A stretch of DNA of 64,000 nt, from positions 372,001-436,000 of the forward strand of contig NZ_RCNS01000004.1 of the NCBI RefSeq assembly GCF_009725995.1, in the 5' to 3' direction. Of the stretch, positions 57,779-64,000 are shown piece by piece. The notes beneath the pieces are model-generated. The model was not told where the DNA came from. It ran no database searches and worked only from the letters and a program-made list of their open reading frames with translations. The stretch's first letter is position 1. The number at the start of each line of letters is the position of its first letter. The translations under genes and the position numbers were made by a program. Source of the DNA: Zobellia laminariae. Lineage in GTDB: Bacteria; Bacteroidota; Bacteroidia; Flavobacteriales; Flavobacteriaceae.

Positions 57779-58706
57779 TTTAAGAGTTATACGAATTAGG
57801 ATAACGTGTATTTCAAAATTCGTTTAAATCTTTCAATAAAAATGAAGTTATTTTAATGTAATTGAAGCATAAAAAATCGGGTTGAGATTCTAGTAAGTTA
57901 GAGTCTTTTGTTCGAATCTATTTTGTGTTAACTTTGATGCTAAATTATCTGTTACTTTAATTTGCTTAACCCTGTTTTTTTTAATACTAAACCTAGTAGA
58001 TAAAGAATTAATCGACCAAACGAAAGGTTTTTTCGGTAAAAGAGCTATAATTCTTGAGGCATTGATTAACAAATGGTTAAGTGCTTTTTTTAAATGTATA
58101 AAAGTGGTTTTTTTCGTATATTATGTGTATTTATGCACCCGCTAACAATGTTTTTTGATAGTTGTTGAGAAAAAAGAAACTGAGGGACTTATAAGATGAA
58201 TATACAGGTCTACTGTCCCATTGTTAAGGAAATTTGCTTTTGGAATAACTAAAAAAAGTAGTAGAAATCTTTAAAATAAAATCTTATGCGTTTATTAAAA
58301 GTACTGAGGCGAATCGGTTTATAGTCTTTTCGATTTATGGAGTAGAACGATATTTGTCTTGGTTGATTGGGCCTGTTATGGTAAGTAATAAAGAGATGTA
58401 GTATTTAAAGGCCGATAGAGGAAAATTCAGCAAAAAAATATTGGATGTTCTAGTCTATACAGACGGGAGATAGGGTGACAATTTATAAAGATTTTTTAAA
58501 AAAACCATGGTAGCATTTGTGTTCCATACTGGTCTAGTGCGGTTTTTCTGGGTGATAGAAGATATAAAAATTTTAGTAAGTTCAAAGTTGAGGCAAGTTG
58601 TTATTAGGCTGTTGACGATGCATTGAATGTGTTAATTGTGCAAAAAGAAAAATGAATTCAAATTATTACCTGTTACGATGTTGTATGTTCAATTAATTGA
58701 AAATTT
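57779..58706. other. 928-base gap before the polysaccharide locus, no gene recognised
   Basis: The stretch is AT-rich with frequent stop codons in all frames; only tiny frames such as 58196 (18 codons) and 58286 (12 codons, MRLLKVLRRIGL) start with ATG. The only frame of note, 57890-58072 on the minus strand, has unusual composition and no recognisable family. The gap may be a long regulatory leader for the polysaccharide genes or a decayed segment. No hairpin with a T run was identified within it. Confidence 0.5.
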
Positions 58707-59435
58707 ATGGGGATAAAAAAATTGAACGTACTTGGTTATCCAGTTTTTCGTGGGAATTTGGCAGGAGTAGATTGGTCCACCAATAAACTTGTTGTGAGTA
58801 CTATCAATCAATACTCTTATTGCATTGCCCATGAAGATGAAGCTTTTCAGAAATCCTTGAAAGAAGCAGATATATTGCTTCCGGACGGAATAGGTATTGT
58901 ATGGGCTGCAAAGTGGTTAAACGGGGAAAGGATTAATAAAATTGCAGGTGCGGATATTCATGAATTTCTTTTGCAGTATTTGCAAAATTATGGAGGACGT
59001 TGTTTTTACTTGGGGTCCTCTATTGAAGTTTTAGAAAAAATTCAGAAACGTCTAGCAAAAGAATATCCAAATGTAGAGGTAGGTGTTTATTCGCCACCTT
59101 ATAAGCCAGAATTTACCCAAGAGGATACCAATGAAATGATTAATGCTGTAAATGCATTTTCTCCCAAGGTTGTTTTTGTAGGTATGACAGCACCAAAACA
59201 AGAAAAATGGGTGCATCAAAACGAGCAGTTTTTGAATAAAGGTATTATATGTTCTATAGGGGCTGTGTTTGACTTTTATGCAGGAACGGTTAAAAGACCT
59301 AATAAAGTATGGCAAAATCTAGGTTTGGAATGGTTAGGTCGATTTGTAAAGGAACCCAAAAGAATGTGGAAACGCTATTTTTATTATGGAGTTATTTTTG
59401 CATACCGTTTGGTTACTTATAGCTCTAAAAAATAA
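58707..59435 (+). CDS. WecB/TagA/CpsF-family glycosyltransferase
   Basis: Family GT26 enzyme that adds a sugar (often ManNAc-type) to lipid-linked intermediates of surface polysaccharide or teichoic acid. Landmarks are ADILLPDGIGIVWAAKWL (with the catalytic Asp), RINKIAGADIHEFLLQYL, FYLGSSIEVLEKIQKRL, and SPPYKPEFTQED and FVGMTAPKQEKWVHQN. At 242 residues it is complete and cytoplasmic. It is first in the polysaccharide locus and lies 52 bases before rfbA. Confidence 0.92.
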   Translation: MGIKKLNVLGYPVFRGNLAGVDWSTNKLVVSTINQYSYCIAHEDEAFQKSLKEADILLPDGIGIVWAAKWLNGERINKIAGADIHEFLLQYLQNYGGRCFYLGSSIEVLEKIQKRLAKEYPNVEVGVYSPPYKPEFTQEDTNEMINAVNAFSPKVVFVGMTAPKQEKWVHQNEQFLNKGIICSIGAVFDFYAGTVKRPNKVWQNLGLEWLGRFVKEPKRMWKRYFYYGVIFAYRLVTYSSKK

Positions 59436-59487
59436 AGTTGATTAATAAAGCAGAGGTCAGTAATTTTTAATTAAAAGAGTAAACATA

Positions 59488-60369
59488 ATGAAAGGTATTA
59501 TATTGGCAGGAGGTTCCGGAACTCGATTATATCCAATAACTAAGGGTATTTCAAAGCAATTGTTGGCAATATATGATAAGCCAATGATTTATTATCCGTT
59601 GTCTGTTTTAATGTTGGCCGACATTAAGGAAATACTCATTATTTCAACACCCGAGGATTTGCCCAATTTCAGAAACTTGTTGGGCAATGGTGAAGAATTG
59701 GGTTTAAAGTTATCTTATGAAGAGCAGCCTAGTCCAGATGGTTTGGCACAGGCTTTTGTAATCGGAGAGAAATTTATAGGGGATGATAGCGTATGTTTAG
59801 TGCTTGGGGATAATATCTTTTTTGGACACGGCCTTACAGAGTTATTGTCTAAATCTGTAGAAAATGTTGAGAGAGACGGAAAAGCAACTGTTTTTGGTTA
59901 TAATGTTAATGATCCAGAAAGGTATGGAGTTGCAGAATTTGATGCTAATGGAAATGTGCTAAGCATTGAGGAAAAACCGGATAAACCTAAAAGTAATTAT
60001 GCAGTAGTAGGTTTATATTTTTACCCCAATTCGGTAGTTCAAATTGCAAAATCTATTAAGCCCAGTTCGCGTGGAGAATTGGAGATCACATCTGTTAACC
60101 AAAGTTATTTAGAGTCGAATAATCTAAAAGTGGAATTAATGGGCCGCGGTTATGCCTGGTTAGATACAGGAACCCATGAATCGATGATGGAGGCATCTAA
60201 TTTTATTCAAACGATAGAGAATCGTCAAGGCTTGAAGGTTGCTTGTATTGAAGAAATTGCATTTGATAAAGGTTATATTTCAAAAGATCAATTGATAAAA
60301 TTAGCAGAACCGTTTAAGAAAACCGGTTACGGTCAGTATCTTTTAAAACGTGTTCAAGATAAAGTATAA
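59488..60369 (+). CDS. rfbA: glucose-1-phosphate thymidylyltransferase RfbA
   Basis: First step of dTDP-L-rhamnose synthesis: glucose-1-phosphate + dTTP to dTDP-glucose. The nucleotide-binding start [36 protein letters not shown] is full and unaltered. [13 protein letters not shown] and [12 protein letters not shown] are also as in the family. At 293 residues it is full length. It is followed after two bases by rfbC. Confidence 0.97.
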   Translation: MKGIILAGGSGTRLYPITKGISKQLLAIYDKPMIYYPLSVLMLADIKEILIISTPEDLPNFRNLLGNGEELGLKLSYEEQPSPDGLAQAFVIGEKFIGDDSVCLVLGDNIFFGHGLTELLSKSVENVERDGKATVFGYNVNDPERYGVAEFDANGNVLSIEEKPDKPKSNYAVVGLYFYPNSVVQIAKSIKPSSRGELEITSVNQSYLESNNLKVELMGRGYAWLDTGTHESMMEASNFIQTIENRQGLKVACIEEIAFDKGYISKDQLIKLAEPFKKTGYGQYLLKRVQDKV

Positions 60370-60371
60370 AT

Positions 60372-60944
60372 ATGGAGTTTGAGAAATGTAGTATACCTGA
60401 TGTTGTTATATGTAAACCAAAAATATTCGGTGATAACCGTGGGTATTTTACGGAAACTTTCCGGCGGGATAAGCTAAATGAATTTTTGGGTTTTGATGTT
60501 GATTTTTGTCAGGATAATGAGTCTAAATCAGCGTTTGGTGTTTTGCGTGGGTTACATTTTCAACTCCCACCTTTTACCCAATCCAAATTAGTATGTGCCA
60601 TACAAGGTAGGGTTCTGGATGTGGCAGTAGATATGCGAAAAGGATCCCCATATTTTGGGCAAAGCGTAAAGGTCGAGTTAAGTGATCAGAATAAATGGCA
60701 CCTTTTTGTTCCTAAAGGTTTTGCTCACGGATTTGTTGTACTGTCCGAACATGCCACTTTTGCATATAAATGCGATAATTACTATATGCCTTCACATGAT
60801 ACTGGTGTTGCATTTAATGATCCTGATTTAGCAATTGATTGGCAGGTGAAATCAGAAGATTTCCAACTTTCTGATAAGGATTTAAAACAACCTAGTTTTG
60901 AGGAGGCTATTTTTTTCGATTACGATGTAAACCTTTATAAATAA
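60372..60944 (+). CDS. rfbC: dTDP-4-dehydrorhamnose 3,5-epimerase RfbC
   Basis: Third step: double epimerisation of dTDP-4-keto-6-deoxyglucose. The cupin fold carries the catalytic His in VLRGLHFQLPPFTQSKLV and the second key residues in FAHGFVVLSEHATFAYKC (with conserved Tyr). At 190 residues it is normal. Its stop overlaps the start of rfbD by one base. Confidence 0.96.
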   Translation: MEFEKCSIPDVVICKPKIFGDNRGYFTETFRRDKLNEFLGFDVDFCQDNESKSAFGVLRGLHFQLPPFTQSKLVCAIQGRVLDVAVDMRKGSPYFGQSVKVELSDQNKWHLFVPKGFAHGFVVLSEHATFAYKCDNYYMPSHDTGVAFNDPDLAIDWQVKSEDFQLSDKDLKQPSFEEAIFFDYDVNLYK

Positions 60945-61804
60945 TGAATATACTTATAACGGGAGGTAACGGGCAATTGGGCTCTGAGTTAAAGGAATTG
61001 TCTGATGAGTATTCAGATTTCACTTTTTTCTTTACAGATGTCAAGAATTTAGATATAACCAATGAAAAAGAGGTTAGAAAATTTGTCATTGAAAATCATA
61101 TTAAAGTTATATTGAACTGTGCAGCTTATACAGCTGTAGATAAAGCAGAAGAAGAAAAAGATTTGGCAAACTTGGTCAACTCGGAGGCTGTTAAAATTAT
61201 AGCTCAAATAGCCAAAGAACAAAATTCACGGCTTATTCATATTTCCACAGATTATATTTTTGATGGACAGGGGTTTTCACCTTATACTGTGAATAACCTC
61301 GCAAATCCCGTAAATCATTATGGGGAATCGAAGTGGGAAGGAGAAAAGGCTCTATTAGCAATTAATCCTCCTAATTCTTTAATCATAAGAACTTCATGGG
61401 TCTATTCCTCTTATGGCAATAATTTCGTCAAAACTATGATACGCCTTGGCGCTGAACGTTCAGAGCTTAACGTAATTGACGATCAAATAGGTTCACCCAC
61501 TTACGCAAAAGATTTAGCCCGATTTTTATTAGAGAAGGCATTATCTTATGAATTCAAAAATGTTGGTATTTACCATTATACTAACGAAGGTGTTTGCTCT
61601 TGGTACGATTTTGCCACGGAAATTATGAATTTAGCAAATCTGAAATGTAAAATAAATCCAATACCTTCTTCAGCTTATCCCACTTTGGCAAAGCGACCAT
61701 TTTATTCGGTTTTAGATAAAAAAGAGCTTAAAAGTGATTTTGGAGTGACTATTCCTTATTGGAAAGAGAGTCTTTTTAACTGTATTTCTATACTAACAAA
61801 ATAA
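60944..61804 (+). CDS. rfbD: dTDP-4-dehydrorhamnose reductase RfbD
   Basis: Last step: NAD(P)H reduction to dTDP-L-rhamnose. It has the Rossmann motif ITGGNGQLGSELKEL, the conserved NCAAYTAVDKAEEE block, and the active-site Y-x-x-x-K in YGESKWEGE. At 286 residues it is full length. It is translationally linked to rfbC and lies two bases before rfbB. Confidence 0.95.
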   Translation: MNILITGGNGQLGSELKELSDEYSDFTFFFTDVKNLDITNEKEVRKFVIENHIKVILNCAAYTAVDKAEEEKDLANLVNSEAVKIIAQIAKEQNSRLIHISTDYIFDGQGFSPYTVNNLANPVNHYGESKWEGEKALLAINPPNSLIIRTSWVYSSYGNNFVKTMIRLGAERSELNVIDDQIGSPTYAKDLARFLLEKALSYEFKNVGIYHYTNEGVCSWYDFATEIMNLANLKCKINPIPSSAYPTLAKRPFYSVLDKKELKSDFGVTIPYWKESLFNCISILTK

Positions 61805-61806
61805 TA

Positions 61807-62817
61807 ATGAAAAATATTCTGATTACTGGCGGAGCTGGATTCATAGGTTCTAATTTTGTGCCTTATTTTCTGGATGCACATAAAGATTGCCAAATTGTCA
61901 ATCTAGATTTACTAACCTATGCGGGTGATTTGGTAAATCTTTTGGAGGTGGAAAAACACCCTAGATATACTTTTAAGCATGGAGATATAAGAGATAGGGT
62001 ATTTGTAGAAGCATTATTCAATCAGTTCAATTTTAAAGGAGTGATTCATTTCGCTGCAGAATCACATGTAGATAACTCAATAAAGAACCCAGGTGTTTTT
62101 GTTGAAACTAATGTAAACGGAACATTTACATTATTAGATGTTGCCTTTAAGCATTGGATGGAAAAACCCTTTACGTATAAATCAGGTTATGAAGAATGTA
62201 GATTTCATCATATCTCTACTGATGAAGTGTATGGGACATTAGGTGCTACGGGTTTATTTACAGAAACTACACCTTATGCTCCTAACTCACCATATAGTGC
62301 TAGCAAAGCTGCATCAGACATGCTAGTACGTAGTTATCACCACACCTATGGAATGAATACGGTTATGACCAATTGTTCAAATAATTACGGACCCAAGCAG
62401 CACGATGAGAAATTGATTCCAACGGTCATCAGAAAAGCTATGAATGGAGAAAACATTCCTATTTATGGAGATGGGAAAAATATCCGGGATTGGTTGTATG
62501 TATTGGATCATTGTAAAGGAATTGATTTAGTCTTTCAAAAAGGAAGAAGTGGTGAAGTCTATAATGTAGGTGGTCTCAATGAACGTAACAATAATTATAT
62601 CGCAAAAATCATTTGTGAATTATTGGATGAAATACGTCCCAAGTTAGAAGGGTCTTACAAAGATCAGATTACCTATGTGGAAGATCGAGCTGGACACGAT
62701 CGCCGCTATGCCATAGATGCTAATAAATTGGAAACTGAATTAGGGTGGAAAGCGGCTGAAAATTTTGAGAGCGGAATTAAAAAAACTATAGAATGGTATA
62801 TAGAGAAATACAAGTAG
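61807..62817 (+). CDS. rfbB: dTDP-glucose 4,6-dehydratase RfbB
   Basis: Second step: dTDP-glucose to dTDP-4-keto-6-deoxyglucose. The extended SDR motifs are ITGGAGFIGSNFV, AAESHVDNSIKNP, the HISTDEVYGTLG block with catalytic Asp-Glu, and YSASKAASDMLV (Y-x-x-x-K). At 336 residues it is normal. It completes the four-gene rhamnose set in the order A-C-D-B. A 256-base gap without a recognised gene follows. Confidence 0.97.
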   Translation: MKNILITGGAGFIGSNFVPYFLDAHKDCQIVNLDLLTYAGDLVNLLEVEKHPRYTFKHGDIRDRVFVEALFNQFNFKGVIHFAAESHVDNSIKNPGVFVETNVNGTFTLLDVAFKHWMEKPFTYKSGYEECRFHHISTDEVYGTLGATGLFTETTPYAPNSPYSASKAASDMLVRSYHHTYGMNTVMTNCSNNYGPKQHDEKLIPTVIRKAMNGENIPIYGDGKNIRDWLYVLDHCKGIDLVFQKGRSGEVYNVGGLNERNNNYIAKIICELLDEIRPKLEGSYKDQITYVEDRAGHDRRYAIDANKLETELGWKAAENFESGIKKTIEWYIEKYK

Positions 62818-63073
62818 GTATTATTTCTTGAATGTTGATTCCTTTTGAATTAAGGGGCAAGGTTTTTTGAACAAGGGTCAATTATTAATATCAGTGGTTA
62901 AAGTAAATTTTTGTAAATACAGAAAGTAATATTAAGAGGATAGCTAAATTAACTCGATTCTCACCATTTTCATTCAAGGGGGAGTAAATCTTGTTGATTC
63001 ATAGTTAAATAAAATAACCCCTGCCATGGGAGGCTGCATGAACTATCTAACTTTAGTAACCAAAAAAAAATTA

Positions 63074-64000
63074 ATGACTCCAGCGAATAAGGTTATTGTC
63101 AATACGGCCATTTTATATGGTCGAATGTTATTAACCGTAGGGGTATCATTGTATTCTACCCGACTAATCCTAGAGGCACTGGGAAGTACCGATTTTGGAA
63201 TTTTTGAATTGGTCGGAGGCATTATAGCAGTACTGGGGTTTCTAAATAATACAATGGCAACGTCAACGCAAAGATTTATTTCGTTTTATCAAGGTAAAAA
63301 TGATCTTGATGGTCAGAAATCAGTTTTTGCAAATAGCCTTGTAATGCATATTGTGGTCGGTTTGGCAATTGTAATTGTTTTGGCAACATTGGAATCATTT
63401 TTATTTGAACAATTTCTAAATATAGCTGCTGATCGAATCTATGCTGCCAAAATTGTTTACCGTGCAATGTTGGCCTCCCTTCTGTTCAGTATGATTAATG
63501 TTCCTTTTATGGGCACTTTGATAGCTCATGAGAACTTGCTTTTTGTTGCGATTGTGAATATTCTTGAAGCGCTTTTTAAACTTGGAATAGCCCTTATACT
63601 GGTAATGCTACAGAACGAGAAATTGATAGTTTACAGTTTTTTAATGGCGGCTTCAGCCTTTGTGATTTTATTGCTTTATATGTCTTTTTGTATAAAAAAG
63701 TACGATGAGTGTTCAATAAGAAACATCCAAATCGATAAAAATCAAATAAGAGAAATCAGCTCTTTTGCGGGATGGAATCTTTTTGGAGCATTATGTAGTC
63801 TAGGACGTAACCAAGGTTTGGTGGTATTACTTAATCTGTTTTTTGGAACGGCAATCAATGCGGCCTATGGAATTGCCAACCAATTAGCTTCACAAATGAA
63901 TTTTTTCTCATCTACAATGTTAAGGGCACTTAACCCCCAGATAATGAAAAGTGAAGGGGTTAACGACCGTGAGCGTATGCTTAGACTGTCAATGATTGCG
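63074..64000 (+). CDS. polysaccharide flippase of the MOP/Wzx family (cut by the window end)
   Basis: The frame from the ATG at 63074 is open for 309 codons to the window edge. It begins MTPANKVIVNTAILYGRMLL and encodes several membrane helices with GVSLYSTRLILEALGSTDFG, SFAGWNLFGALCSLGRNQG and AYGIANQLASQMNFF, as in Bacteroidota lipopolysaccharide-biosynthesis flippases. These move lipid-linked oligosaccharide units across the inner membrane. In-frame ATGs at 63038 and 63026 are possible starts, but the family start fits 63074 best. The protein would carry the units made with the upstream sugars. Confidence 0.85.
   Translation, partial: MTPANKVIVNTAILYGRMLLTVGVSLYSTRLILEALGSTDFGIFELVGGIIAVLGFLNNTMATSTQRFISFYQGKNDLDGQKSVFANSLVMHIVVGLAIVIVLATLESFLFEQFLNIAADRIYAAKIVYRAMLASLLFSMINVPFMGTLIAHENLLFVAIVNILEALFKLGIALILVMLQNEKLIVYSFLMAASAFVILLLYMSFCIKKYDECSIRNIQIDKNQIREISSFAGWNLFGALCSLGRNQGLVVLLNLFFGTAINAAYGIANQLASQMNFFSSTMLRALNPQIMKSEGVNDRERMLRLSMIA

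Noticed and set aside
57890..58072. A 60-codon minus-strand frame in the gap before the polysaccharide locus
   Set aside because: No known family, unusual composition and no supporting promoter or neighbours; frames of this size are expected by chance in AT-rich DNA of this length.
58286..58324. A 12-codon frame MRLLKVLRRIGL as a leader peptide of the polysaccharide locus
   Set aside because: It has no regulatory codon run and no terminator hairpin after it, so an attenuation leader cannot be supported.

Overview
The window looks like chromosomal DNA of a marine member of the Flavobacteriaceae (Bacteroidota), in the Maribacter/Zobellia/Arenibacter neighbourhood. The supporting signs are low G+C content, weak Shine-Dalgarno sequences, TAnnTTTG-type promoter boxes, the gliding/type IX secretion genes gldKLMN, a Bacteroidota-type LptE, and many Bacteroidota-specific families (GIN domain, HYC_CC_PP, LVIVD lipoprotein). 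The genus is an inference. No rRNA, tRNA, CRISPR array, insertion sequence or prophage was seen.

Layout. 1-9 kb: the start of a minus-strand gene (perhaps msrB), a secreted nuclease, then on the minus strand the cell-shape cluster mreB-mreC-mreD-mrdA(PBP2)-rodA, purH and a GAF-type free methionine sulfoxide reductase. 9-14 kb: a lipoprotein, then a plus-strand metal cassette (HYC_CC_PP protein, TonB-dependent receptor, periplasmic HMA protein) and a 32-residue basic peptide. 14-21 kb: a minus-strand block of miaB, a sigma-54 activator, lptE, a TPR-like protein and secG, then groES-groEL, which has its own sigma-54-like promoter candidate. 21-27 kb: a cytochrome c/VCBS lipoprotein, an LVIVD lipoprotein and topA. 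27-33 kb: an arginase-fold protein that has lost its metal ligands, then gldK-gldL-gldM-gldN ending at a strong terminator. 33-37.9 kb: an FAD oxidoreductase, a DUF983 protein, an ABC-F ATPase with a frameshifted C-terminus and a secreted LRR protein. 38-44 kb: a tripartite RND efflux operon. 44-49 kb: a Gfo/Idh/MocA dehydrogenase, a CPXCG zinc-ribbon protein, a GIN-domain protein, an FGE-like lipoprotein, a YceI protein and an M20 amidohydrolase. 49-57.7 kb: a redox island made of planctomycete-type cytochrome/DUF1501 genes, a di-heme protein and an IorAB-type molybdenum hydroxylase. 58.7-64 kb: the start of a surface-polysaccharide locus (WecB/TagA-type glycosyltransferase, rfbA-rfbC-rfbD-rfbB and a flippase cut by the window end).

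How the genes work together. RodA, PBP2 and MreBCD form the elongasome. MiaB, LptE, SecG and GroESL are housekeeping and envelope-biogenesis functions whose order I recall as conserved in Bacteroidota. GldKLMN are the core and motor of the type IX secretion system, which would export gliding adhesins and enzymes. The rfb genes make dTDP-L-rhamnose for the polysaccharide built by the downstream locus. The most unusual parts are the redox island, the CC-motif metal cassette, the degenerate arginase beside gldK, the A7 frameshift in the ABC-F gene and the sigma-54-like element upstream of groES.
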